64,000 nt of DNA from Clostridiales bacterium (GTDB taxonomy: Bacteria; Bacillota; Clostridia; Oscillospirales; Oscillospiraceae): NCBI GenBank assembly GCA_029265405.1, contig JAJUJI010000013.1, positions 34,312 through 98,311 of the forward strand. Direction: 5' to 3'. The notes beneath the pieces are model-generated. The model searched no databases and was not told where the DNA came from. It saw only the letters and a list, made by a program, of their open reading frames with translations. Made by a program: the position numbers and the translations under genes. Shown here in pieces: positions 1 through 7,809 of this stretch; the stretch's first letter is position 1; each line of letters starts with the position of its first letter.

Positions 1-893
1 TGGCTACCCTGTGTCCGGATTATCTGGTTTCGGTCGGCGGCGCGCCGACGGACAAGCAGGCGGCATACCTGCCGAAGAGACTGTCAAGCCTGCCGGTTAC
101 CGGACAGCTTTACGGGAGCAAGAGCACCATCAACCTTGAGGAGCTGATCAACGCCGGGCCTCAGCTAATCATAGACCTCGGCGATAAAAAGGAGGGGATA
201 GCCGCCGATATGGACGCGCTGCAGAAGCAGACGGGTATAACTACGATTTTTCTTGAAGCCGATCTTGACAGCGCGGCGGAAGCCTACCGCTCGCTTGGAA
301 AAATATTGGGGTTGGAGGAAAGGGCGGAGGCTATCGCTTCTTTTATAGATGAAACGGTTTCCATGGCCAGTAAAAATGCCGCAAAAATAGGCGAGGGCGA
401 CAGGATATCGGTCATGTATACCTCGGGCGAGTCGGGGCTCAACACCGACGCCAGGGGCTCCGTGCAGGCGCAGGTCATAGAATTGATAGGCGCGGAAAAC
501 GCCATAGTTGTGGACGATGTGACCAACAAGGGCGGCGGAAACGTGATCGATATGGAGCAGCTCTACAACGCCGACCCGGAGGTTATAATTTTTGCCGGAG
601 GCAGCATTTACGAAACCGTTGCAAACGATTCCGCCTGGGCCGGCCTGAAGGCCGTCAAGGACGGCAGGTATTATGAGATTCCGATGCTTCCTTACAACTG
701 GATGTCCAACCCGCCGTCCATAAACATGACGCTCGGGGTCTGGTGGCTTGGAAATCTGCTTTATCCGGACATATATGACTATGATATGGTAGAAAAAACC
801 AAGGAGATATACAAGCTGCTGTGGAATTACGATATGAGCGATGACGAGGCGAGGACCTTGCTTGCCCGTTCGACGCTGAAAAACGCAGGCTGA
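1..893 (+). CDS. ABC transporter substrate-binding protein, iron-siderophore/cobalamin type (5' truncated)
   Basis: The reading frame is already open at base 3 and runs to TGA at 891-893, giving the last 296 residues; the start and any signal peptide lie left of the window. The sequence fits the FecB/BtuF-like helical-backbone binding fold: an N-lobe segment ending in LIIDLGDKK, a long inter-lobe helix, and a C-lobe with VIELIGAENA and the C-terminal run YPDIYDYDM typical of these proteins. It would bind a metal chelate (ferric siderophore, haem or corrinoid) outside the membrane and deliver it to a permease and ATPase, presumably encoded to the left. The exact ligand cannot be read from the fragment. 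It ends at a strong terminator shared with the convergent SDR gene. Confidence 0.85.
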   Translation, partial: ATLCPDYLVSVGGAPTDKQAAYLPKRLSSLPVTGQLYGSKSTINLEELINAGPQLIIDLGDKKEGIAADMDALQKQTGITTIFLEADLDSAAEAYRSLGKILGLEERAEAIASFIDETVSMASKNAAKIGEGDRISVMYTSGESGLNTDARGSVQAQVIELIGAENAIVVDDVTNKGGGNVIDMEQLYNADPEVIIFAGGSIYETVANDSAWAGLKAVKDGRYYEIPMLPYNWMSNPPSINMTLGVWWLGNLLYPDIYDYDMVEKTKEIYKLLWNYDMSDDEARTLLARSTLKNAG

Positions 894-896
894 GAG

Positions 897-941
897 AAAA
901 AAGCCGGAGCCGGATGCTGCGCATCGGCTCCGGCTTTTTTT
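897..941. terminator. Bidirectional rho-independent terminator
   Basis: A perfect 12-bp stem (901-912 with 925-936, AAGCCGGAGCCG) carries a self-complementary loop and has A-runs on the left and T-runs on the right. It can end both the plus-strand binding protein gene and the minus-strand SDR gene, which converge here. Confidence 0.9.
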
Positions 942-946
942 AAATC

Positions 947-1738
947 TCATATCGCGAGCGAGTGCCCGCCGTCTATGAATACTACCTCGCCCGTTATATT
1001 GTCCGAGGCGGGGCTGCAAAGGTAAACTGCCAGCGCGCCGACCTCCAGAGGCCGCCCAAAGCGTTTGACTGGGATGCCCTGCGCCATCATATCGGCCGCC
1101 TCCTCCGACATGCCGGCCATGAAATTTGAAAAGGTGAAGCCGGGGGCTATAGCGTTTACCCTAACATTATATGGAGCCATTTCAAGTGCAAAGCCCTTGG
1201 TGAAAAGGTTGATGCCCGCCTTTGCGGCGCAGTAGGCGGTCATATTTACCGTTTTGCTGGGAGATTCGCTGGCGTTGGAGCTTATGTTGACTATCCTCCC
1301 GCCCCTCATGGTTTCCTTCATGTGCCTGCCTATAAAATAAGACATGCGCACGGCTCCGTTGAGGTCCACATTTATGCAGTCGAGCCAAGGCTTGATATCC
1401 TCGTCCATATCCAGCAGGTTGCCGGTAATTGCTATACCCGCGTTATTGACAAGGATATCTATGTACTTGAAATCGGCTATGGCGCTTTCGGCTGCGGCCT
1501 TGCAGCTTTTCATGTCGGCTATGTCGCACTTGTAATATCTGTAAGTCCCGGGATATTTAGAACTGAGCTCCTCTGCGGCCTTTTTTCCGCTGGCCTCGTC
1601 TCTGGCCATGATGGCTATATTGGCTCCCTGTTGGGCGAAGGCTGTGGCTATTCCGAAGCCTATCCCCTTGCTGCCGCCTGTAATGATCGCATTTTTGCCC
1701 GCCAGTGAAAAAGCGTTTTCCATTGTGGTGATGTACAT
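947..1738 (-). CDS. SDR-family NAD(P)-dependent oxidoreductase
   Basis: A 263-residue classical short-chain dehydrogenase. The cofactor motif TGGSKGIG lies near residue 20, NNAG near 97, a serine in the NISSNAS strand, and the catalytic YCAAK motif follows. The proline-glycine motif and the C-terminal GEVVFIDGGHS are typical of FabG-like and sugar/polyol SDRs of about 250 residues. The ATG at 1738 has an AAAGGAG box about 10 bases upstream; a second ATG five codons later is possible. The substrate is unknown. It stands alone between the terminator and the chemoreceptor terminator, so it is probably a single-gene unit. Family confidence is high; substrate cannot be assigned. Confidence 0.88.
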   Translation of the reverse strand: MYITTMENAFSLAGKNAIITGGSKGIGFGIATAFAQQGANIAIMARDEASGKKAAEELSSKYPGTYRYYKCDIADMKSCKAAAESAIADFKYIDILVNNAGIAITGNLLDMDEDIKPWLDCINVDLNGAVRMSYFIGRHMKETMRGGRIVNISSNASESPSKTVNMTAYCAAKAGINLFTKGFALEMAPYNVRVNAIAPGFTFSNFMAGMSEEAADMMAQGIPVKRFGRPLEVGALAVYLCSPASDNITGEVVFIDGGHSLAI

Positions 1739-1829
1739 AACAGATTTGCTCCTTTAATCAGGCCAAAGCCTTTTGTTATAATACTGCAATTTTACTATAT
1801 ATTGCTTTGCTTTTTCAATAGCGTGCAGA

Positions 1830-1873
1830 TAAAAACTGCGGACCTTTCCGGAAGACGCGGGAAAGATCCGCAG
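1830..1873 (-). terminator. Rho-independent terminator of the chemoreceptor gene
   Basis: A 14-bp inverted repeat (1836-1849 with 1860-1873, one mismatch) is followed on the minus strand by TTTTT at 1831-1835. It lies 20 bases beyond the chemoreceptor stop codon. Confidence 0.85.
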
Positions 1874-1894
1874 CAATTTGCCGCTCAGCGGGAC

Positions 1895-3220
1895 TCAAAG
1901 CCTGATGCCTTGGGGAGAAGCCGCCGCGTTTTGCCTGATTTTGAAGGAGCCGACCATTTCTTTGAGCTTTTCCGCCTGTTCGGCCAGCTCGGAGCTGGCC
2001 GCCGCGCCCTCCTCGGAGTTTGCGGCGTTGGTCTGAACCACCTGAGAAACCTGCGATATGCCCTGGTTAATCTGACTGATGCTTGCGACCTGCTCCTCGG
2101 AGGAAGCTGCGATGGATTTGATCAGTTCAGTGGCGGAATTGACCTCCTCAACAATCATCCTCAGGGCATTTGCGGTTTCGCCGGCTATTTTTGTTCCTAT
2201 CTCCACCTTGCTGAGCGAGTTTTCTATCATTTCGGTGGTTTCCTTGGCGGCGGCGGCAGACTTGGCCGCGAGGTTCCTAACCTCCTCGGCCACCACAACG
2301 AAGCCCTTGCCGTGCTGTCCCGCCCGGGCGGCTTCCACTGCGGCGTTGAGCGCAAGTATGTTTGTCTGGAAGGCTATATCGTCGATTACCTTTATTATTT
2401 TGTTTATGCTTTGAGAGGAGTCGTTTATTTCGCCCATGGCCTTGAGCATGTCCTTCATTTGAATGTTGCCCTTCTCAGCCAGGCTGTTGGCTTTGATGAC
2501 AAGCTCGTTGGCCTTTTCGGCGCTTTTGGCGCTTGCGTTGATCTGCGAAGAAACCTGCTCGACCGAGGCTGTCAGCTGCTGTATGGCGCTGGCCTGCTCG
2601 GTCGCGCCCTGGGAGAGCTCGGAGCTTGAGTTGGAGAGAGTCATGGCGCTGTCGGCGACCTGGTTAGAGGCCGCCGCTATTGAAGCAGTCAGCTTGTTGA
2701 GATTTTCAACGACATGCGTAAGGGCCTTCCCCAGCAGATCCTTGTCCGAACGGATGTCAAAGGCTACCGTCAAATCCCCGTCGGCCAGCTTTTGGGCGGT
2801 GTCAACCTGCCTTTGAGTATTTGTGATCAGCGCGTTGAAGGCCTGCCCCAGCTCGCCGTATTCATCCGCCCTTTCGTCATTGTGGTCGTCTTTTACGACC
2901 TCGGCGACATCAAGATCCCCAACTGACAGCATGGTTGCCACCTTAACCGAAAGCCGTATTGGAAGACCTATGCTCGCGGCTATATATCGGCCCAGCAGGA
3001 GCTCCAGTACGATAGAAACAAAAGCGACGGCTGCCACGACAAAGGAAGCTGTCGTAATCAAGCCGCCTTGAGCCGACAAAAAAACAATTCCTGCGGCTCC
3101 CGTTGCGGCAGTCAGAAAAGCGGCAAATAGAAAGCTCACAAAAAGCTTGCCGTATATCCTTAGCTTATGAAACCAGCCGAACAAAACCGTCAACTCCATC
3201 CGTAACTTATAATCGCCCAT
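1895..3220 (-). CDS. Methyl-accepting chemotaxis protein without an external sensor domain
   Basis: A 441-residue chemoreceptor. Two hydrophobic segments (about residues 24-50 and 56-77) are joined by only a few residues, so there is no extracellular ligand domain. A HAMP region follows (about 78-130), then a second HAMP-like stretch (about 141-190), then a cytoplasmic signalling coiled coil. The highly conserved hairpin tip is present (DDIAFQTNILALNAAVEAAR), as are Ala/Glu/Gln-rich methylation helices. It should signal to CheA/CheW from cytoplasmic or membrane cues. No chemotaxis partners are in the window. The ATG at 3220 has a poor ribosome site; an in-frame ATG seven codons later is a plausible alternative. 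Confidence 0.9.
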   Translation of the reverse strand: MGDYKLRMELTVLFGWFHKLRIYGKLFVSFLFAAFLTAATGAAGIVFLSAQGGLITTASFVVAAVAFVSIVLELLLGRYIAASIGLPIRLSVKVATMLSVGDLDVAEVVKDDHNDERADEYGELGQAFNALITNTQRQVDTAQKLADGDLTVAFDIRSDKDLLGKALTHVVENLNKLTASIAAASNQVADSAMTLSNSSSELSQGATEQASAIQQLTASVEQVSSQINASAKSAEKANELVIKANSLAEKGNIQMKDMLKAMGEINDSSQSINKIIKVIDDIAFQTNILALNAAVEAARAGQHGKGFVVVAEEVRNLAAKSAAAAKETTEMIENSLSKVEIGTKIAGETANALRMIVEEVNSATELIKSIAASSEEQVASISQINQGISQVSQVVQTNAANSEEGAAASSELAEQAEKLKEMVGSFKIRQNAAASPQGIRL

Positions 3221-3307
3221 ATTATTTATATCGAAACGTTTAACCGTTTCTTTAGAGGCAATTAAATATTTGGCATGGAATTTTGCATAAGCTGAGCAAA
3301 GCGGCTT

Positions 3308-3670
3308 TTAATCGCAGTAATACTCGTCCTTGAAATCGCCGAAGCCGCCCCAGCTTGTACACTCGGTCAGATTCAGGGAAATCTTTTCATACGGCGTACC
3401 CAAAAGCCTGTGTACAGCGTCGAACAGCGCTTTTACAAAGGCTTTTTTAATGTGATACTCAAACCTCGAGAAATAACGTGCGTCTATGAAAACAAAATCG
3501 TCCTGCGGAATGCCGCCCATGTAAATGTTTTTTCCGTCCTCAATATCTGCGATGAGCATGCTGCCGTTCTTGCCGGGGATAAGGTCCAGCGCCTCTCCCA
3601 AAGCGCGCGCAAGCTCGGCCCGCGGCCCGGTTTCAAGCTTCTGCGCTAGGCTGATCTTTATGTAGGGCAT
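3308..3670 (-). CDS. Tautomerase/MIF-superfamily protein
   Basis: A 120-residue protein beginning Met-Pro-Tyr-Ile. Removal of Met would expose Pro as the catalytic base, the hallmark of the 4-oxalocrotonate tautomerase/MIF superfamily. The length matches MIF-type subunits (about 115-120, two fused beta-alpha-beta units) rather than the 60-residue 4-OT type. It probably tautomerises an alpha-keto or phenylpyruvate-like acid. The start has an AAAGGAG directly upstream. It lies 33 bases downstream of the bicupin gene on the same strand, so the two are probably co-transcribed and may act on the same organic or sugar acid. The substrate is not recognisable. Confidence 0.7.
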   Translation of the reverse strand: MPYIKISLAQKLETGPRAELARALGEALDLIPGKNGSMLIADIEDGKNIYMGGIPQDDFVFIDARYFSRFEYHIKKAFVKALFDAVHRLLGTPYEKISLNLTECTSWGGFGDFKDEYYCD

Positions 3671-3703
3671 CTCCTTTAGCTCCTTTCTTTTAGCAGCGGA
3701 AGC

Positions 3704-4666
3704 CTATGCGGGTCCTGCCGACTTTATGCCGCAGCCATATTGAGCTTTAAGCCTGCCTACGGCTTCTTTATCGCTTCGTTTCGCGGCGTCGAGCGACGAA
3801 TAGTCGAGAAGAAGCAGGTACCACATCGTCAGGCCGCCCAAGTCGTACATTTTTGCGTCCGTCAAGGCCGTCATGCTGCGGGGGGCAAATTTCGGAATTT
3901 TGACAAGGCAGTCCTCGCGGGCGATATATTTTCTACCGTAGACGGTAAATTCGACTTCGCCCTCCGTTATGTAGAACAGCTCCGGATTGACCGGGAAGTC
4001 GTTCCACTCGGCATGAAAGCCTTCCTTCATTTCGGCCTGCCATATCTCCCTGACACCGTTTGTCTCCCAGCGCCCGACGACCATGCGCATTGTTACGCCC
4101 TCAAGCGCAAATTCAGCCAGCGGCCTTGAGGGATTGCGCACGGCGTCGATTTCCTCAGGCCTGACCCGGACGGAATTGGAAGCGTCGTGGATGTAGAAAT
4201 CGTATTGGCTGGCGGAAACACCCTGCGCCGCCATTTTTGAGGACGCATCCGGGTCATATTCCTTGAGCCGGAACAGCTCGGGAAAGCTGTCGATCACCTT
4301 CCAATCCTGAAAAATGCCGCGATACCTTGTGTCCTCGTTGAAAAGCATGCCGTGGGTAACAAAGGGCTGTATGTGGACCAGGTCGCCCTTTGTCAAGGTT
4401 GCAACCTTGCCCTGGCTGTAAAACTCCATGGAACCGCCGTCAATGAAAAAAGTCTCAAAGCCGGAGCGGTGCTCGTGGGTGAAGGGGAGCATGTCCGGCG
4501 CGTGATGCATGACGGCGTCGGTAAAAGCGAAAAGGCGATGCTCGCCTTCAGGCATAAGGATTACGCGGTTTTCCTCGACAATGTAGCCTCCCGCCGTTGG
4601 CGGAGAGGTGGATTCGTAGAGCCAGTTTGCCCTGTCGTTGAGGTCGATAAGTATGCGATTTTCCAT
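3704..4666 (-). CDS. Bicupin-family protein
   Basis: A 320-residue protein with two cupin barrels. The first (about residues 45-125) has HEHRSGFETFFI, fitting the metal-binding HxH...E pattern of cupin motif 1, and a later HIQPFVTHG that supplies motif 2. The second (about 215-290) has ELFYITEGEVEFTVYG. The layout resembles quercetinase-like or gentisate-dioxygenase-like bicupins, but the reaction cannot be assigned. The start is the ATG at 4666, preceded by AAGGAGAG five bases upstream; an upstream in-frame ATG at 4702 lacks a ribosome site. It is the first gene of a two-gene unit with the tautomerase. Ring-cleaving or sugar-acid isomerase roles are both open. Confidence 0.72.
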   Translation of the reverse strand: MENRILIDLNDRANWLYESTSPPTAGGYIVEENRVILMPEGEHRLFAFTDAVMHHAPDMLPFTHEHRSGFETFFIDGGSMEFYSQGKVATLTKGDLVHIQPFVTHGMLFNEDTRYRGIFQDWKVIDSFPELFRLKEYDPDASSKMAAQGVSASQYDFYIHDASNSVRVRPEEIDAVRNPSRPLAEFALEGVTMRMVVGRWETNGVREIWQAEMKEGFHAEWNDFPVNPELFYITEGEVEFTVYGRKYIAREDCLVKIPKFAPRSMTALTDAKMYDLGGLTMWYLLLLDYSSLDAAKRSDKEAVGRLKAQYGCGIKSAGPA

Positions 4667-4877
4667 AAGCACTCTCCTTGCCGCAATTTTGCATCGTTTC
4701 ACCCCGGCTGCGGCCGTCCGCAGCTATATACGCATGGGGAGCTCGTATGCCTTTATTTTAAACTATCGTGCAGCACGAATGTCAAGCGCAGGAAAAACGG
4801 TTAAGCGCTGCTGAGCTATAGCGGCAGACGGCCGGCAAATTGCCGACGCATGCAAGTGACATATGGCATAAAACAAT

Positions 4878-4906
4878 AAAAAACGGCTGGAATCAGCCGT
4901 TTTTTT
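4878..4906 (-). terminator. Terminator after tRNA-Thr
   Basis: On the minus strand ACGGCTG pairs with CAGCCGT around a 4-base loop, followed by TTTTTTA. It begins immediately after the encoded CCA of tRNA-Thr. Confidence 0.88.
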
Positions 4907-4982
4907 TGGAGCTGCTGACGCGATTCGAACGCGTGACCTCATCCTTACCAAGGATGTGCTCTGCCGACTGAGCTACAGCAGC
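4907..4982 (-). tRNA. tRNA-Thr (anticodon GGT)
   Basis: A full 76-nt cloverleaf on the minus strand. The acceptor stem is GCTGCTG/CAGCAGC, the D arm GCTCAGTCGGCAGAGC, the anticodon stem CATCC/GGATG around TTGGTAA (anticodon GGT), and the T arm contains TTCGAAT. The 3' CCA is encoded at 4907-4909. It is the second gene of a two-tRNA transcript with tRNA-Asp. Confidence 0.96.
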
Positions 4983-5011
4983 ATGACGGGCCGTTGCGAG
5001 GCCCTTTTTTG

Positions 5012-5088
5012 TGGCGACCCGGAACGGGCTCGAACCGTCGACCTCTAGCGTGACAGGCTAGCGTTCTAACCGACTGAACTACCGGGCC
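5012..5088 (-). tRNA. tRNA-Asp (anticodon GTC)
   Basis: A 77-nt cloverleaf on the minus strand. The acceptor stem is GGCCCGG with CCGGGTC, the anticodon stem CTAGC/GCTAG around CTGTCAC (anticodon GTC), the T arm contains TTCGAGC, the discriminator is G and the CCA is encoded (5012-5014). It has its own consensus promoter just upstream (5100-5129). Confidence 0.96.
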
Positions 5089-5099
5089 AAAGCTTGAAC

Positions 5100-5129
5100 A
5101 TTATACTATCTGAAAATACCCCTTGTCAA
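5100..5129 (-). promoter_or_regulatory. Sigma-A-type promoter of the tRNA-Asp/tRNA-Thr unit
   Basis: On the minus strand TTGACA (5129-5124) and TATAAT (5105-5100) are separated by 18 bases. Both hexamers are consensus. The -10 element ends 11 bases before the 5' end of tRNA-Asp. Confidence 0.85.
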
Positions 5130-5152
5130 TAAGAAGTTTAAAATTATCTGGT

Positions 5153-6031
5153 CTATAATATAATTGGCAATATATCCCACGTGGGAACCGAGCGCAGCTC
5201 GACGCTGCTTCCGGTAAAGGGATGGGTAAAGACAAGCCGCGACGCGTGGAGATGCTGGAACTCTGCCGCGTATTTGTCTGAAATAAGCCGGGATTCCTCC
5301 GTGCAGTACAGCTTGTCGCCTAAAACCGGACAGCCTATCGCTATACAGTGGACGCGTATCTGATGAGTTCTGCCTGTATGAAGCTCAAGCCGCAGCAAAG
5401 AGAGGCCCTCTCCGCTTCCGAGGGTTTCGTAGTCGGTGCGGCAATAAGCTCCGTCGGGAGCGACGATGCGAAGCATGCCGCCCTCGCGGGCGCGCCTGAT
5501 GGGCAGCTCCACTGTTCCATCCGGCGGATCGGGGGTTCCGCAGACGACGGCAAGATACTCCTTGCGGGTAATCAGCTCAGGCATTAGGCTTTTCACATAG
5601 CCGCTTTTAGCAAAAAGGACCGCCCCTCCCGTATCCCTGTCTAGGCGGTTCACGGCGTGGCAGGCGGTTCCGCCGCCGTCAAGGATATGCTGCAGGGCAA
5701 AGTTTGACAGGGTGCCGGTCAGGCGGCTATGCGAAGGGTGGGCCAGCATGCCCCGCGGCTTGTCAAGAGCCAGCAGCCAATCGTCCTCAAACAGTATATT
5801 TAAGCGGCCATGTTCCGGCGGGAAATCGGCCGGCGGCTCAGCCAGGTCAAGGCTTATCTCGTCGCCCGAGCTGACGCGGAAGCTTGGGAAAACCGGCAGG
5901 CCGTTGACCTTTATGGCCGAAGCGGCCTTCAGCCTCTTAAAAAGCGAAGCCGAAAGCCGCAGCTCGTTTCTTAAAATTGCTTTAAGCTCGCGTCCTTCCT
6001 GATCCGGGCGCACCTTGCAATTAAGAATCAA
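5153..6031 (-). CDS. RluA-family 23S rRNA/tRNA pseudouridine synthase
   Basis: About 292 residues. An N-terminal S4-like RNA-binding region (about 10-75: LFKRLKAASAIKVNG) is followed by the pseudouridine synthase domain. That domain has NRLDRDTGG (the catalytic Asp; most family members have HRLDRxTSG, so the His is replaced by Asn) and the late motif LHTGRTHQIRVH. It converts uridine to pseudouridine in rRNA or tRNA; the target cannot be told apart among RluA, RluC and RluD types. The start chosen is TTG at 6031, with GGCGGAG seven bases upstream. It overlaps the DUF4358 gene by 11 bases; the longer frame from 6079 has an Arg-rich leader that looks spurious. Third gene of the SGNH-lipoprotein-RluA operon. 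Confidence 0.87.
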   Translation of the reverse strand: MILNCKVRPDQEGRELKAILRNELRLSASLFKRLKAASAIKVNGLPVFPSFRVSSGDEISLDLAEPPADFPPEHGRLNILFEDDWLLALDKPRGMLAHPSHSRLTGTLSNFALQHILDGGGTACHAVNRLDRDTGGAVLFAKSGYVKSLMPELITRKEYLAVVCGTPDPPDGTVELPIRRAREGGMLRIVAPDGAYCRTDYETLGSGEGLSLLRLELHTGRTHQIRVHCIAIGCPVLGDKLYCTEESRLISDKYAAEFQHLHASRLVFTHPFTGSSVELRSVPTWDILPIIL

Positions 6032-6494
6032 GGTATTTCTCCGCCGCCTTGCTCGCCGCGTCATAATCGGAGGCAACATACAGCACCAAATATGCCCCCG
6101 CGGCGCCGATCACCGCCTTGTCGAGCTTGGGAACCTCGGCGGGAGCGTAGGACTCGTAAACGGATTTTTGGCGCTCCAAGCGGTTCTTTATCGCCTCCGA
6201 AAGCTTATCGGCATCCCCATCCTTGCCGGATGTCTTAAAAATCGCCAATTCCTCGGCCGTAGCCCCTGATGAAAAGTAAAAGAGCATAGCTTCGGCGTCG
6301 TCCTCGGAAATACCATAGAGACGGCAGCCTATCTCGGCCTCGGTTTTTGTAAGCTCGTCGGAAAAGGCTCCGCTGGCCAGCATGTCTCCGGCAAAGGCTT
6401 CGGGGTCAAACTCTTTCGCCGCGTGCGAGCAGCCGCAGACGCACAGCAGCAGTGCAAAAAGTGTGACGCAGGCGCAAATTCTTGACAGCTTCAA
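6021..6494 (-). CDS. DUF4358-family lipoprotein
   Basis: A 157-residue predicted lipoprotein with a short basic N-terminus, a hydrophobic stretch and a lipobox ending at the Cys of CVCGC (about residue 22). The rest has the helical pattern of the DUF4358 family of Firmicutes lipoproteins, for example IYGISEDDAEAMLFY-like sequence in the first half. Its function is unknown. It starts with TTG at 6494 (GAGGTGG box upstream); the TTGA overlaps the TGA stop of the SGNH hydrolase, so translation is probably coupled. In related genomes such genes tend to sit beside SGNH hydrolases, which suggests a shared cell-surface role; this is from memory of the family. Confidence 0.75.
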   Translation of the reverse strand: MKLSRICACVTLFALLLCVCGCSHAAKEFDPEAFAGDMLASGAFSDELTKTEAEIGCRLYGISEDDAEAMLFYFSSGATAEELAIFKTSGKDGDADKLSEAIKNRLERQKSVYESYAPAEVPKLDKAVIGAAGAYLVLYVASDYDAASKAAEKYLDS

Positions 6495-7549
6495 TTTTCC
6501 ACCTCGTGAACGGTATGCTTTGTCAGATACTCATACCATTGCGCATAGTATTTTTTATAGGGGTGTATACCGTCGTAGCTGCCGTTTTCCGGCAGATTCC
6601 CGTCACCGTCGGCAAGCGCCGCGTAGATATCCACATAATGGGCTTTTTTATGGGCGGCGAACCCTGCGAGAGCCTTGTTGCGCTCCCTGATGGCCGTATT
6701 GTTGAATATTGAGCCGCTCTCCGACATGGCCTTGGATACGGGAGTAATGGACTGTATGTATATTTCTGCTCCGGGCTGAAGCTCTCTGATAGAGTCTATC
6801 AGCTTTGAGTAAAGGCTGAGAAAGGTTTGGCAGTCGTAGCCTATTTCATTCAGACCCAACAAGATGTACACCTTTGAGTATGAGCCGAGTCCGAGCGCTT
6901 CCATGATGGTTTTATATTCTCCGCCGACGCTTATTGCCTTCTCCGTGTATATATTTTTTACGGTAATGGACTTTGCTGCAAAAAAAGCGGCTGTGGAAAG
7001 CCCACCGTAGAGCATGAAGCCCTCCTCGAGAGAATTGCCGATGAAGGCGGCGTCATTAAAATATTCCTCTCCGACGGCGTCTGTTTCCGGTATTTCGCAG
7101 CCCCAGGAGTAGCCTGGGAGCGGTGTGCCGCCGCCGCTGAAAAACCGGCAGCCGACGCTGGCGGGGCGGCAATGGCGGCGCGGGTAGAAGGCGCAGCCGT
7201 CAAGCATGGGGATATTCCGCCATATCAGGGTGTTGCGGAAGGTTTGCAAATTGGAATATAAAGGCTCGGCCGCCGATGACGACTCCAAGGGCTGACCAAA
7301 GGCTTGCTCGTCATTTGCCGCTGGAACCGATTCCGGGGAAGGCTCGGAGGCAGCCTCGGAAGGCATCGCATCCGTCACGGCCTCCGTTTCCGCGTTTTCC
7401 GCCCTGGCTGAGGGTTTTAAGAGAGAGGTATATGACAGCAGCGAAAAAACGCCGCAAAATACTATAAATAAAACCGCAGCGGGCAGGGCGCGCCCGGCGC
7501 GTTTTCCGCCGCTCTTTTTTTGTGGCCTCAACCGCTTGAGGACAGACAT
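6491..7549 (-). CDS. Membrane-anchored SGNH/GDSL-type hydrolase
   Basis: A 352-residue protein with an N-terminal transmembrane anchor (about residues 18-42), an Ala/Glu/Pro-rich extracellular linker (about 45-90), and a SGNH hydrolase domain. Block I is FIGNSLEEG (nucleophile Ser), block III LLGLNEIGY, and block V DGIHPYKKYY with the Asp-x-x-His pair. It is likely a surface esterase acting on O-acyl groups of wall polymers or glycans. The ATG at 7549 is chosen because GGAAGG lies 10 bases upstream; a TTG 11 codons earlier has no ribosome site. First gene of a three-gene operon coupled by stop-start overlap to the DUF4358 lipoprotein. Confidence 0.82.
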   Translation of the reverse strand: MSVLKRLRPQKKSGGKRAGRALPAAVLFIVFCGVFSLLSYTSLLKPSARAENAETEAVTDAMPSEAASEPSPESVPAANDEQAFGQPLESSSAAEPLYSNLQTFRNTLIWRNIPMLDGCAFYPRRHCRPASVGCRFFSGGGTPLPGYSWGCEIPETDAVGEEYFNDAAFIGNSLEEGFMLYGGLSTAAFFAAKSITVKNIYTEKAISVGGEYKTIMEALGLGSYSKVYILLGLNEIGYDCQTFLSLYSKLIDSIRELQPGAEIYIQSITPVSKAMSESGSIFNNTAIRERNKALAGFAAHKKAHYVDIYAALADGDGNLPENGSYDGIHPYKKYYAQWYEYLTKHTVHEVEN

Positions 7550-7680
7550 CGGCACCAGACCTTCCGCCAGACGATAGTGCAACCAAACATATTTATACTA
7601 TCAAAACCGCCGCCATATATCAATAGATTATTCGACAAAAAACGCCGGAGGCTTAATAAGGGCGCTGCTATGTGAAATTA

Positions 7681-7730
7681 CTGCAATACGGTGAAATTTG
7701 CAGTTGGCAATTTGGCGTTTTTGTTATAAT
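7681..7730 (+). promoter_or_regulatory. Promoter and possible operator before the flavin oxidoreductase
   Basis: TATAAT at 7725-7730 is a good -10; TTGGCA at 7704-7709 is a candidate -35 with a short 15-base spacer. Just upstream, CTGCAA (7681-7686) and TTGCAG (7698-7703) form a 6-bp inverted repeat, and GTGAAATT occurs twice nearby, so a regulator could bind over the -35 region. Confidence 0.45.
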
Positions 7731-7809
7731 ATAATGTTGTTTGATTCGCGTCCCTATTTATGTCCAACAGGTATATCAATTAAATTATCATATACGAAAG
7801 GAAATTGCT

